Positions 13,348 through 21,844 are shown, counted from the stretch's first letter. The stretch is DNA of 30,129 nucleotides from Bilophila sp964538355 (GCA_964538355.1 CAZIFC010000028.1:1-30129), one strand, 5' to 3'. Numbers and translations are program-made. Notes: generated from the letters alone by a model not told the origin.

Positions 13348-14700
13348 TCATCGCCCTTTGCTGTCCAGCACGTCCAGAAGGCTCCGGGCACAGCGGGAGG
13401 CTCCGCCCAGCCGCGGCGTGAGCCACGCTCCGAACCGCTCCCGAACCGCCTCTGCCGGTTCAGGCATGGCAAGCTGCTCCCGAAGCAGCGTGGCAACGGC
13501 AGCGGCGTTCCCTCCGCGCCGGAGCAGCCCCAACGCTTCAAGGGAATCTGCCGCCCCCGCTTCCGAGGCTCCCAAGGCCCAGGTAAAATTTTCCAGATGC
13601 GGCCCGGTGCAGGGAATACGCCCCAGAGCCAGCGGTTCGAGGATGTTCTGTCCGCCGAGCGGCGCGAGGCTCCCCCCCACAAAGACGGCATCCGCAAGCT
13701 GGTAGAGCTGGCCCAGTTCCCCGAACGTGTCCCAGATAACCACATTTCCCGGCTCGAAGGCCCGCTCCCGTCCCGAGCGCAGGACAGGGGCAATCCCCGC
13801 CGCACCCAAAAGGGCCTGCCACGGCTCGACCCGGTGCATGTGCCGAGGGGCGATGACAATGGTAGCCCCGGTTTCGCGCAGGGCCTGCACCACGGCAAGG
13901 ATGTCCGGCTCCTCCTGCTCGCGGACGGAGGCCAGCAGGACGGTCTTTCCGGCATGCGCCTCGCAGGGCAGAAGCCGGGACAGCCCTTCGGAGACGACGC
14001 CTCCCGAGGCTCCCGCAGCGCGGTCGAACTTGATGTTCGGCACTGTTTCGACCCGTTCGGCTCCGAACAGTTCGGCAAAACGCGCTCCGTCCGTATCCGA
14101 GATGGCGCAGACGCGTTCCGGCGGCATCTCCCCCCAGAACCCCGGAGCCAGCGATTCCAGCCGAAGGTAATTGCGAAGGCTCTTTTCGGTCATCCGCCCG
14201 TTTGCAATGACAAAGGGCACGCCCTTCCTGCGGCAGGCCAGCATCAGGCCGGGCCACAACTCGGTTTCCAGCAGCCCCACGACCCGGGGCCGGGCCTGCC
14301 CGATGGCCTTTTCCATCACCCCCGGCGCGTCCAGCGGGAAAAAGGCCGCATGCACGGACAGCCACGGGTGGGCTTCCCGCAACCGGGAAGCCATGTCTTG
14401 CAGGACATCAAGCCCCTGCCTCGTCCAGGTCGTCGTCAGGACGCGAAGCGGTTCCCCGCCTGCCGCCTCCCGCAGGGCTGCGAGATGCCGGAGCAGTTCC
14501 CACACGAGATAGGCCTCGCCGCCCGAAGCCGCCTGAAGCCAGATATCTACCCGCTCCCCTGCCGTGCCGGCCCAGCCTTCCGGGGCAAGGCGTTGTTCAA
14601 AGCCGTCCCGAAGCCGCTTGTGGCGGCGCAGGAGGGGACGGGCCACCGTCCAGGCAAGGCTGTATGCGCCGCCCAGAAGGGTGCGGAGTGCGTTGGGCAT
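13348..14700 (-). CDS. waaA: 3-deoxy-D-manno-octulosonic acid (Kdo) transferase
   Basis: A 450-residue family GT30 enzyme that adds Kdo from CMP-Kdo to the lipid A precursor at the inner membrane. Residues 7-25 form the N-terminal hydrophobic anchor. The catalytic block AASGGEAYLVWEL (E62), GLLETELWPGLM, IAPRHMHRVEP and FVGGSLAPLGGQNILEPLA follow in family order. The start at 14700 has GGAG upstream; an earlier frame start at 14796 lies within an intergenic repeat and is rejected. With lptFG next door this is an LPS assembly neighbourhood. It is the last gene of a minus-strand series. Confidence 0.93.
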   Translation of the reverse strand: MPNALRTLLGGAYSLAWTVARPLLRRHKRLRDGFEQRLAPEGWAGTAGERVDIWLQAASGGEAYLVWELLRHLAALREAAGGEPLRVLTTTWTRQGLDVLQDMASRLREAHPWLSVHAAFFPLDAPGVMEKAIGQARPRVVGLLETELWPGLMLACRRKGVPFVIANGRMTEKSLRNYLRLESLAPGFWGEMPPERVCAISDTDGARFAELFGAERVETVPNIKFDRAAGASGGVVSEGLSRLLPCEAHAGKTVLLASVREQEEPDILAVVQALRETGATIVIAPRHMHRVEPWQALLGAAGIAPVLRSGRERAFEPGNVVIWDTFGELGQLYQLADAVFVGGSLAPLGGQNILEPLALGRIPCTGPHLENFTWALGASEAGAADSLEALGLLRRGGNAAAVATLLREQLAMPEPAEAVRERFGAWLTPRLGGASRCARSLLDVLDSKGR

Positions 14701-14726
14701 AGAAGCTCCGTGCGGAAAGAGCGGCC

Positions 14727-14893
14727 TTGGGGAAGGGAGAGCACGTTTCCAAACGGCTCTTCCTCCCTTCCCCAAACCCCATCTCTTCCGCTTCAAAACG
14801 GGTTACGCTTATCGAATCCCCGCCACAGAGGGGCCAGGGACAAACCGGCAGGCCCGTTTCCGCCATCATGGGGCAGGAACAGGGATTCGATAA
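14727..14893 (+). repeat. Intergenic repeat, copy 1, with stem-loop and inverted ends
   Basis: TTGGGGAAGGGAG (14727-14739) pairs with CTCCCTTCCCCAA (14763-14775), with an inner AAAC/GTTT hairpin. Then come ACCCCAT and TTACGCTTATCGAATCCC up to 14820. TTATCGAATCCC (14809-14820) has an exact inverted partner GGGATTCGATAA at 14882-14893. A diverged copy lies inverted at 17353-17452. Both fill gaps in the same minus-strand gene series. Confidence 0.75.
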
Positions 14894-14911
14894 AAACAAA
14901 AAGGGGATGGC

Positions 14912-15811
14912 CTACTTTTCCATAGCCATTTCAAGCAGCCGCTCGATGAGGTCAGCAAAGGACATGCCCTTCACGGCGGCTTCGCGGGGCACAAGGCTGG
15001 TCGCGGTCATGCCGGGCGTGGTGTTGACTTCAAGAATGTACAGCGTTCCGTCATCCTGAAGGATAAAGTCGGCGCGGCTGTACCCCTTCAGGCCAAGGGC
15101 CTTGTGGGCGCACAGCGCAGCTTCCTGCACCTTGGCGGTTTCCTCGGGAGAGATGGGCGCGGGGCAGATTTCCTGTGCGCCGTCAGCAGCGTACTTGTTG
15201 TGGTAATCGAAATAGTTGCCCTTTGATACGATCAGGATGGGCGCAAGGGCTTCCTCGCCGAGCACGCCACAGGTCACTTCGCGTCCGGCTATGGCGGTTT
15301 CCACAAGGGCTTCCTCGCCCATGGAGAACAGCGAGTTCAGGGCCGTATACAGCTCTTCCTCATCGACCACGCGGGACAGGTGCAGGCTGGAACCTCCGGT
15401 GTTCGACTTCACGAACAGGGGGAAGGCGAGGCCCGGCTTCCAGTCAGGCCCGGGGTGGCGCGGCAAAAAGACGCCGTCAGGCACACGAAGCCCGGCATCG
15501 CGGAAGATTTCGCGGGCCGCAGCCTTGTGCAGGGCAAGGAAGGAGGCGGAAGGCCCGGAGCCCTGATACGGACAGCCCACACGATCAAGAATGGCCTGGA
15601 CAAGGCCGTCTTCGCCGGGTGCCCCGTGCAGGTTGTTGAAGGCCACATCGTGATCGCGGGCCATATCCATGATGCGTTCAAAATCCTTCGCCGGATCGCA
15701 GAGCGTCACGCTGTGCCCGCGTTCCAGAAGTGCGGCGCGAATCTGTTCGCCGCCCTTCAGGGAAACCTCACGTTCGGGAGACCAGCCGCCCGCCAACAAC
15801 AGTACTTTCAT
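14912..15811 (-). CDS. ddl: D-alanine--D-alanine ligase
   Basis: A 299-residue cytoplasmic ATP-grasp enzyme joining two D-alanines for peptidoglycan. The start MKVLLLAGGWSPEREVSLKGG matches the family signature, and NLHGAPGEDG, FVKSNTGGSS and the Mg-binding EVNTTPGMTATS loop are all present. Length is normal. The start at 15811 is set by the family N-terminus; upstream residues in the same frame belong to the HD-protein gene. The ddl start lies 44 bp inside that gene, so the two are coupled. An intergenic repeat separates it from waaA. Confidence 0.95.
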   Translation of the reverse strand: MKVLLLAGGWSPEREVSLKGGEQIRAALLERGHSVTLCDPAKDFERIMDMARDHDVAFNNLHGAPGEDGLVQAILDRVGCPYQGSGPSASFLALHKAAAREIFRDAGLRVPDGVFLPRHPGPDWKPGLAFPLFVKSNTGGSSLHLSRVVDEEELYTALNSLFSMGEEALVETAIAGREVTCGVLGEEALAPILIVSKGNYFDYHNKYAADGAQEICPAPISPEETAKVQEAALCAHKALGLKGYSRADFILQDDGTLYILEVNTTPGMTATSLVPREAAVKGMSFADLIERLLEMAMEK

Positions 15812-16466
15812 GGAGAGGCAACTCCAGTTGCGCCGAAAGGACGCGCTCAATGGTTTTGGAATGTTCCCAGCCACGATGAATAGCGACTCGGGATTGTTCG
15901 CTTTTTCCGTAGCGGACAAGCAAATCCTCATAGCGTTCGTCAAGCGTCACCAGCTCGTCATGCCGGGCGCGCTTGTCCGCATAGATAACGAAGAAGACCG
16001 GGTGCACCAAATCCTCGGGCAGGGGCCACGGCCATTCCACATGATGATACACGGCCTGCGCGATCTTGTGGTTGCCCGTGGACTCAATGACCCACGAAGC
16101 ACCTATCTGGGCGTGGCTGCCGCCAAACTGCACGGTATAGGACTTGGCGATATCGTGCAGCAGGCCCGCCGCACGGCACAGGGGCACAAGTTCGGGATGT
16201 GAGGTCGCTCCGACTTCCACGGCACGCCGGGCAAGGGCTTCGGCAACATCGGCCACGCGCTCGCTGTGCCGCTCGATGTGGGAAAACATGGCGTAGTTCG
16301 TCCAGAGCGCACGACACTCCGCTTCGCCGGGAATCGGGGCCGTATCCGGGTGTTCAAGGCTCCACAGTGCCGGAAGTTCGGGCAGTGCCGGGTTTTCGTA
16401 AACCTTGCCGCTCTGAAGGGGCGGAGTGGCAAAGTGACGCTCGTATTCGCTCGCTGACTGGGACAT
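15768..16466 (-). CDS. HD-domain hydrolase (YqeK-like arrangement)
   Basis: A 232-residue HD-superfamily phosphohydrolase. The metal ligands follow the order H67 (ERHSERVA), H104-D105 (AGLLHDIAKSY), H118 (GGSHAQIG), H141 and D164 (IYADK). This spacing recalls YqeK-type dinucleotide polyphosphate hydrolases, although the substrate cannot be told from sequence. AAGGA precedes ATG 16466, and the in-frame start at 16529 lies inside the upstream gene. Its last 44 bp overlap ddl in another frame. Confidence 0.85.
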   Translation of the reverse strand: MSQSASEYERHFATPPLQSGKVYENPALPELPALWSLEHPDTAPIPGEAECRALWTNYAMFSHIERHSERVADVAEALARRAVEVGATSHPELVPLCRAAGLLHDIAKSYTVQFGGSHAQIGASWVIESTGNHKIAQAVYHHVEWPWPLPEDLVHPVFFVIYADKRARHDELVTLDERYEDLLVRYGKSEQSRVAIHRGWEHSKTIERVLSAQLELPLHESTVVGGRLVSRT

Positions 16467-16476
16467 GAAGGCTTCC

Positions 16477-17238
16477 TTAACAAGGCTTTGCGCGGGACAG
16501 GCTCTCGTAAGCCTCCCACGTATCAACATCTGTTATAGCTGCCGTATCATTGGTAGGCATGAGGCGCAAGCCGAAGGAGCCGAGAAGCCCGCGCGCGCCC
16601 TGATCTCCGCTCAGGGAAAGGGTTGCGGCAAGGGCCTGCGCCGGGAGCACCACCGGATTGCCCCGCTTTCCCCCGCACGCGGGAGCCGCCGCGCACTCGG
16701 GCCGCTCAAGGAAGAACGCCGCCAGACGCCGCACCAGCTCCGGGCCGACCAGCGGCTGATCCCCGAGGAGGATCATCACGCCGGAGGGCAGAGGCGAGAG
16801 GGGGGCGGGACATTCGTGTTTTGGGTCGGGGGCAGCGCAACACGCTCGGGCAGGGGAAGCAGGGACAGGGGACGGATTCCCGGAAGGAAAAGAGGGGCAA
16901 GGCGGGGAGGCGGAGAGCGAGGCTTTTGCGGCATCGTGGGCGGCAATCAGGGCCAGAAGGCGGCGGATGCCGGCCTTGAGGGACTCAGCCTGCCCAAGAT
17001 GGGCTTCGGGCGCAGGGACAAGCTCCACGCGGCTGCCAAAGCCGGAAAGAGCCTCCATGAGTTCTGGAGAGGCGTCGGGACGCACCGTCACCAGCACGGG
17101 AGAAAGACCGGCCTCAAGCGCGGCACGCACGGCACGTCGAACCAGCGGCTCGCCGTCGAGTTTCAGGGTCAGCTTGCAGCGTCCCATACGCCGGGAAAAC
17201 CCCGCCGCCAGCACAAGAGCGGGAAGTGTGGATGACAT
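16477..17238 (-). CDS. MocA-like nucleotidyltransferase with Pro/Ser-rich insertion
   Basis: A 253-residue NTP_transf_3 protein of the MobA/MocA type. The start LPALVLAAGFSRRMGRCKL holds the nucleotide-binding loop (LAAGxSxRMG-x-x-K), and ILLGDQPLVG and KRGNPVVLP follow. Such enzymes attach CMP or GMP to molybdopterin, or act on related nucleotides. Between about residues 108 and 152 there is a low-complexity stretch rich in Pro, Ser, Ala and Cys that splits the fold before the GDQP strand; it is absent from ordinary members. GGGAGG precedes the ATG. It heads the minus-strand series with the HD hydrolase, 10 bp apart. Confidence 0.82.
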   Translation of the reverse strand: MSSTLPALVLAAGFSRRMGRCKLTLKLDGEPLVRRAVRAALEAGLSPVLVTVRPDASPELMEALSGFGSRVELVPAPEAHLGQAESLKAGIRRLLALIAAHDAAKASLSASPPCPSFPSGNPSPVPASPARACCAAPDPKHECPAPLSPLPSGVMILLGDQPLVGPELVRRLAAFFLERPECAAAPACGGKRGNPVVLPAQALAATLSLSGDQGARGLLGSFGLRLMPTNDTAAITDVDTWEAYESLSRAKPC

Positions 17239-17352
17239 GGCTTGCCTCCCGAAAATGGCCCATCTGAATAAATTCAACCACCTGCTTTTACAGCCGGAAA
17301 GACCGAACCTTCCCTGCCCAAAGCCCCACGCCCACAGGGAAAAGTGCCAACA

Positions 17353-17452
17353 GGGATTCGATAAGCGCAAACGTCTTTGGAAAGGGAGGAATGGGGTTTG
17401 GGGAAGGGAGGGGAGAACCTTTCCTCAGAAAGGTTTCCCCTCCCTTCCCCAA
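17353..17452 (-). repeat. Intergenic repeat, copy 2, with 25-bp stem
   Basis: Bases 17398-17423 and 17428-17452 form a stem of about 25 bp with a single bulge and a CTCA loop (TTGGGGAAGGGAGGGG on the left arm). Continuing on the minus strand, ACCCCATTCCTCC and GCGCTTATCGAATCCC mirror copy 1 at 14727-14820. It stands 5 bp after the ygiQ stop and may act as its transcript end, although no T-run follows. Confidence 0.78.
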
Positions 17453-17457
17453 TATTC

Positions 17458-19314
17458 TTATCGCTTCTTCTCCGCAAAAGCTCTCCGATTCCCCGGCCTC
17501 GGGCCTCCGGGACGCTGTCCCGAGGGCCTGCCGAGCAATATTTCGTGCTGACGCCGCCGCTGCTCGTCGGTGCTTGCGACATAGATCGGCGTGCCGTCCG
17601 GCGCACAGCGGGCATAGTACATGGCGGTGGCGACGGTTCCCGGCGTGGGAATGAAACACTGCACCTGCCGGGGAGACCAGCGGCGGGCGGCGAGCCAGTC
17701 CGAAAGCTGCTGCATGTGCGCGTCCGTACAGCCGGGAAAAGAACTCATCAGATAGGGAATGACATACTGTTCCTTGCCGTTGGCCTCGGAATACCGCACG
17801 AAGGCTTCCAAAAAGGCCTCAAACGCCTTCATGCCGGGCTTGCGCATGAGATCGAGCACATCGGGCGCGCAGTGCTCGGGCGCAATCTTGAGCTGCCCGC
17901 CGGTGAATTCCCCGGTGTAGGCGGCAAGCGCGGTCGGGTCCTTGAGCGCGAGGTCGAAACGGACACCGCTGGCAACGCGGACATGCTTCACTCCGGGCGT
18001 AGCCTGCACGTCCCGAAGCAACCGGATGCACTCCCGCTGATCAACCTGAAAGCCCTTGCAGATGGTCGGAAACATGCAGCTGTCGCGGCGGCACTTTGCG
18101 GGATCAAGACGGCAGGACGCACCCCACATGTTCGCGCTGGGGCCGCCCACGTCGGATATGGAGCCGCCGCGCGGCATGGAGGCGATGCGCCGCGCCTCGT
18201 CGAGGATGGACTCCTTGGAACGCGAGGCGATGCGCCGTCCCTGATGGAGGGCCAGCGAGCAGAAGGAGCACCCGCCACCGCACCCGCGATGTGTGGTGAT
18301 GCTGGTGGCGATCATTTCCACCGCCGGAATGGATTCCTTGTAGGAAGGATGCGGACGCCGCGAGAAGGGAAGGCGATACAGGCTGTCCAGCTCCTCGGTG
18401 CCCAGCGGCGCGGCGGGCGGCATGAGCAGCACGGTGCGGTCGCCGTTGTTCTGGGCGAGCAGGCGCAGGGACTGATGGGTTTCGCGTTCGAGGCGGACGG
18501 TCCCGTCCAGATAGGCGCGAGGCGAGGCCAGCATCTCGTCGTGGGAGGGCAGGCGAACCACTTCCATTCCGTCCAGCTCCATAACCTTGTCGGGGAGGGA
18601 GGCTGTCCTGACCAGCCGCGCCGTACCGGGAATCCCGGCCCAGAGATCGGGCCAAAGCTCGCCGTTGACGGGTTCGAGCGCGGAAAGGTCGCCCACAAGC
18701 TCCGCCACGGCGTCAAGCCGCCGGGCCACCTCCAGCAGGGAGCGTTCGCCCATGCCGCAGGAAAGGATGTCCAGCTTGGCGTCGAACAGAATGGAGCGGC
18801 GCAGGCTGTCCGCCCAATAGTCGTAATGGGTGATGCGCCGCAGCGACGCCTCAATGCCGCCTGCCAGCAGGGGCAGGCCGGGGAAGGCCTTGCGGACAAG
18901 CCCGGCGTAGACGATGACGGCCCGGTTGGGGCGCGCTCCGGCCTTGCCGCCGGGGGTGTAGGCGTCGTCGTGGCGTTTCTTGCGAAACGCGGTGTAGTGC
19001 GCCAGCATGGAATCAAGGGCCCCCGCGCTCACTCCGGCAAACAGGCGCGGACGGCCCATCCGGGAGATCTCGGCGGCACCCTGCCCCTCGTCCTTCCAGA
19101 GCGGCTGCGCCACGATACCCGTGCGGTAGCCGTGTTCCACCAGCCAGCGGCCCAGCAGCGGAACCCCGAAGGACGGATGATCCATATAGGCGTCACCCGT
19201 GATGAGGAGGATATCAAGGGAGTCCCACCCAATGGCGTCCATTTCGGAGCGGGTGGTCGGCAAGAACGGCGGCTGCGCCAGCGGCGTGCGTGAGGGGAGT
19301 GCAAGATCAAACAT
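17458..19314 (-). CDS. ygiQ: YgiQ-family radical SAM protein
   Basis: A 618-residue member of the YgiQ/UPF0313 radical SAM family. It has an N-terminal B12-binding-like domain (DILLITGDAYMDHPSFG, then LLAGGIEASLRR) and a radical SAM core. The 4Fe-4S ligands are C345, C349 and C352 in RGCGGGCSFCS. Further family blocks are VGGPSANMWG, LKIAPEHC, YLMSSFPGC and CFIPTPGTVATAMYY. The biochemical role is not established. The C-terminus is shorter than in E. coli and ends in a basic tail. It is transcribed alone, with a repeat hairpin after it and the mgtE terminator before it. Confidence 0.93.
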   Translation of the reverse strand: MFDLALPSRTPLAQPPFLPTTRSEMDAIGWDSLDILLITGDAYMDHPSFGVPLLGRWLVEHGYRTGIVAQPLWKDEGQGAAEISRMGRPRLFAGVSAGALDSMLAHYTAFRKKRHDDAYTPGGKAGARPNRAVIVYAGLVRKAFPGLPLLAGGIEASLRRITHYDYWADSLRRSILFDAKLDILSCGMGERSLLEVARRLDAVAELVGDLSALEPVNGELWPDLWAGIPGTARLVRTASLPDKVMELDGMEVVRLPSHDEMLASPRAYLDGTVRLERETHQSLRLLAQNNGDRTVLLMPPAAPLGTEELDSLYRLPFSRRPHPSYKESIPAVEMIATSITTHRGCGGGCSFCSLALHQGRRIASRSKESILDEARRIASMPRGGSISDVGGPSANMWGASCRLDPAKCRRDSCMFPTICKGFQVDQRECIRLLRDVQATPGVKHVRVASGVRFDLALKDPTALAAYTGEFTGGQLKIAPEHCAPDVLDLMRKPGMKAFEAFLEAFVRYSEANGKEQYVIPYLMSSFPGCTDAHMQQLSDWLAARRWSPRQVQCFIPTPGTVATAMYYARCAPDGTPIYVASTDEQRRRQHEILLGRPSGQRPGGPRPGNRRAFAEKKR

Positions 19315-19350
19315 GTCTGGGACTATACGGCAGGGTACGCCGGAAGGAAA

Positions 19351-19387
19351 GACGTTTTACGCAGGGCATTCCACCGCGTAAAACGTC
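19351..19387 (-). terminator. Terminator of the MgtE-like gene
   Basis: GACGTTTTACGC (19351-19362) pairs perfectly with GCGTAAAACGTC (19376-19387). On the minus strand the stem is followed by TTTCCTTCC. It lies 13 bp after the mgtE-like stop and before the ygiQ start. Confidence 0.8.
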
Positions 19388-19400
19388 CTTCAGAAGGTTG

Positions 19401-20186
19401 TCAGACGCCCAGCAGCATCCGGGCCGTGCCGAAATAGATGAGCAGTCCGGTAATATCCACAATGGTGGTCAGGAGCGGCCCGGAAAGCACCGCAGGATCA
19501 AGCTTCAGCTTCAGGGCCGCGAGGGGGAGCAGCGCGCCGATGATGTTGGAGCAGACGACCTGAATGCCGAGCGCGATGCCGATGACCCAGCCGACCCGGA
19601 CAAGGCTCATGCCCTCGGGCAGGACTTCGCTGCCGGACAGGAACAGGACTTTCCCGAGCGCGAGCAGCGCGAGGAACGCCCCAAGCAGCAAGGCAATGCG
19701 GATTTCCTTGAACAGCACGCGCAGGATGTCCCGCAGGCCGACTTCCCCGAGGGCCACCGCCCGGATGATGACCGCCGAGGTCTGGCTTCCGGTATTGCCG
19801 CCGGTATCCGCAATCATGGGCATGTAGAAAGCCAGAATGATCAGGCTGGAAAGGGCTTCCTCATGCGAGTGGATGATCAGGCCGGAAACAATCTCCAGAC
19901 CGGCCATGCTCGCAATCCAGAAAATCCGGCTGCGGACATGCTTCCAGACGGATGAGCCGAGATAGGAAGGTTCCGGCTTTTCCCGGATTCCGGGCACGCT
20001 TCGGGCGCACTCCTCCGCCTCTGCGGAAGCGGAAAGCACGGCGGCTTCGGGCGGGGAAAGCGGCAGGGAGCGGTGTTCCTGCACCTCTGCCGAGGCAGCG
20101 GCGGGAACTGGGGACGGCGCAGGCGCGCAGGACGGGGAGAACAGCCCGGCAAGGCCGGACGAACGGAGAAGGGAGAAAAACGTCAT
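19401..20186 (-). CDS. Minimal MgtE-like divalent cation transporter
   Basis: A 261-residue protein holding only the membrane domain of MgtE/SLC41 Mg2+ channels. The pore signature PMIADTGGNTGSQTS (123-137), the following AVALGEV and the closing TTIVDITGLLIYFGTA are clear, with five hydrophobic segments from about 88 on. The cytoplasmic N domain and CBS pair, which gate full-length MgtE (about 450 residues), are missing. Instead residues 1-75 are Pro/Ala/Glu-rich and look unstructured. Shorter MgtE-like proteins exist in other bacteria, so this need not be a truncation. GAGGAG precedes the ATG. Confidence 0.85.
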   Translation of the reverse strand: MTFFSLLRSSGLAGLFSPSCAPAPSPVPAAASAEVQEHRSLPLSPPEAAVLSASAEAEECARSVPGIREKPEPSYLGSSVWKHVRSRIFWIASMAGLEIVSGLIIHSHEEALSSLIILAFYMPMIADTGGNTGSQTSAVIIRAVALGEVGLRDILRVLFKEIRIALLLGAFLALLALGKVLFLSGSEVLPEGMSLVRVGWVIGIALGIQVVCSNIIGALLPLAALKLKLDPAVLSGPLLTTIVDITGLLIYFGTARMLLGV

Positions 20187-20315
20187 GGGTGAGTCTCCTC
20201 AGGATCGCGCTGTCGGCGACCGGAAGACTGCACCCTGTACGCTCAGGAGCGCAGGGAAGGCGTCATTGGCTGCCGCGACGGCGCAAATCGGAATAGGGGG
20301 AACACGGGGGAGGGC

Positions 20316-20351
20316 AACTGTCGCAGTTCATGACAATCCTCAATGATTGAG
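20316..20351. promoter_or_regulatory. Two dyads in the mgtE-glycosyltransferase divergent gap
   Basis: AACTG-TCG-CAGTT (20316-20328) and CTCAAT-G-ATTGAG (20339-20351) lie in the 324-bp gap 20187-20510 between divergent genes. They are plausible operators. I could not match them to a known regulator, and the rest of the gap shows no gene or recognised riboswitch. Confidence 0.4.
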
Positions 20352-20510
20352 ATGAGAGGGATGCCTTTTTGCAGGCTCCGTCTGGATACTTCCGTCCTGT
20401 GCCGCTGTCAATGCGAAATCCCGCTTCGCCGCGCGCTTTGCTTTTCCCGCCGCGAAGCGTACAAGGGGGAGTCCCAAAACCTCTTTCCCGCGCGCTCCGC
20501 ACCCCGAATC

Positions 20511-21722
20511 ATGGCCCGAATCGCCCTCATCCTGCCCCGTCTCAGCCGTTACGGCGGCGTCGAACAGTTTGCCTTCCGCCTTGCCGGAGCTTTGGCTGAA
20601 ACCCGAAACAGCGAACACGAGGTGGAGTTCATCTGCGCCCGTTCCGAATGCCCCCCTCCGCTCGGCGTGCAGACGCATGTTGTCGGGCGACCCGGCGGCT
20701 TCAAGTTCCTCAAGATGCTCTGGTTCCTCATCCGGGCCGAACAGGTACGCAGGCGGGGAAACTACGATCTGACCATCAGCCTCGGCAAGACGTGGAATCA
20801 GGACATGCTCCGCGTGGGCGGCGGCCCGCAAAAAACCTTCTGGGAGCTGTCCGAAAAGGCGTGGCCCGCAGGCTTGCCGCGCTGGTTCAAGCGGTTGCGC
20901 CGCATCCTCCTTCCGGCCAACTGGCTTACCCGGATCATAGACAACCACCAGTACCGGAGCGGCTGCCGGATCATCTGCGTGTCCGACGCCGTGCGCCACT
21001 GGGTACAGAAATGCTACCCCGGCATCCCGGTTCCCGAGGTCATCTACAACCTGCCCGACCTGTCGCGCTTCTCCCGGCCCACGCCGGAACAGAAACAGCT
21101 CTCGCGCATCGCGCTGGACATCGACAACCACCACATCGCCATCGCCACGGCTACCAGCAATTTCGCGCTGAAGGGAACGGGCATCCTCATCCGCGCCGTG
21201 GCCTCCCTCCCCGACAATGTGCACCTGTTCATTGCCGGAGGCCGCGATTTCGAAGCCTACCGCCAGCTTGCCGAAAAGCTCGGCGCGGCTTCACGCATCC
21301 ATTTTCTCGGCAAGGTGGACGACATGCCCGCGCTGTACCGGGCGATGGATCTCTTTGTCCTGCCCTCGTTCTACGACGCCTGCTCCAACGCGGTGCTGGA
21401 GGCTCTGGCCTGCGGGCTGAAAGTGCTGTCCACCACCGCCAACGGCTCCAGCGTGTTCCTGCCCGAGGAGCACGTCACCCCCGATCCCGGCAACGCCGAA
21501 GATCTCGCCGCCCGCATCCGGGCCTTGATCGACGAGCCGGAACCCGGCCCGTTCCGCATCCCTGATCACATTCAGGCCGGACTCGAAACCTGGGTGCAGG
21601 CCGTCAACGAGGAATGCGACCTCCGCACCGGCAACACGCCGCCCGCTCCCGAAGAGGGGCGTATGGAGGTGCGGGATGACGGAGAGAAGCCGGAACCCGA
21701 ACAGAGGGAAGAAGCCGTCTGA
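20511..21722 (+). CDS. GT4-family glycosyltransferase, WaaG-like
   Basis: A 403-residue GT-B glycosyltransferase resembling LPS core glucosyltransferase I (WaaG). The N-terminal domain begins MARIALILPRLSRYGGVEQFA and includes YDLTISLGKTWNQDMLRVGGG. The C-terminal nucleotide-sugar site has SNFALKGTGILIRAV and FVLPSFYDACSNAVLEALACG, whose E/A pattern binds the UDP-sugar. About 35 residues at the C-terminus are charged and low complexity. No clear Shine-Dalgarno precedes the start at 20511, but the family N-terminus begins there; frame-open sequence reaches back to 20343. A core-oligosaccharide role fits the nearby waaA and lptFG. Confidence 0.88.
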   Translation: MARIALILPRLSRYGGVEQFAFRLAGALAETRNSEHEVEFICARSECPPPLGVQTHVVGRPGGFKFLKMLWFLIRAEQVRRRGNYDLTISLGKTWNQDMLRVGGGPQKTFWELSEKAWPAGLPRWFKRLRRILLPANWLTRIIDNHQYRSGCRIICVSDAVRHWVQKCYPGIPVPEVIYNLPDLSRFSRPTPEQKQLSRIALDIDNHHIAIATATSNFALKGTGILIRAVASLPDNVHLFIAGGRDFEAYRQLAEKLGAASRIHFLGKVDDMPALYRAMDLFVLPSFYDACSNAVLEALACGLKVLSTTANGSSVFLPEEHVTPDPGNAEDLAARIRALIDEPEPGPFRIPDHIQAGLETWVQAVNEECDLRTGNTPPAPEEGRMEVRDDGEKPEPEQREEAV

Positions 21723-21774
21723 AGCTCGGGCCGCTGTGCCCTTTGCCTCCGCATTGCGCTGTATTTCCGCATGC

Positions 21775-21809
21775 AAAAACCGCCCGTTCAGACAGTTCGG
21801 GCGGTTTTT
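21775..21809. terminator. Bidirectional terminator
   Basis: AAAAACCGCCCG (21775-21786) pairs with CGGGCGGTTTTT (21798-21809) around an 11-nt loop, with T-tracts in both directions. It separates the convergent glycosyltransferase and nitroreductase-like genes. Confidence 0.93.
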
Positions 21810-21844
21810 CGTCGGATGCGGCACACCGGAAGACGCAGGGTGCG

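Noticed and set aside
13141..14925. A 594-residue plus-strand frame opposite waaA, and a 638-residue one opposite ygiQ (17377-19293)
   Set aside because: Both are antisense to strongly conserved genes, reflect GC-rich third-position bias, and have arginine-, glycine- and histidine-rich products without domains.
17377..17460. The 25-bp stem after ygiQ considered as a classical intrinsic terminator
   Set aside because: It lacks a T-run on the minus strand and belongs to a repeat family with a second copy, so it is listed as a repeat with only a possible termination role.
20187..20510. A possible Mg2+ (M-box) riboswitch upstream of the MgtE-like gene
   Set aside because: The minus-strand leader has GACGCC and TGCAG elements that loosely recall the M-box, but the conserved GTTAGGTGAGGCTCCT-type block and the order of elements are missing.
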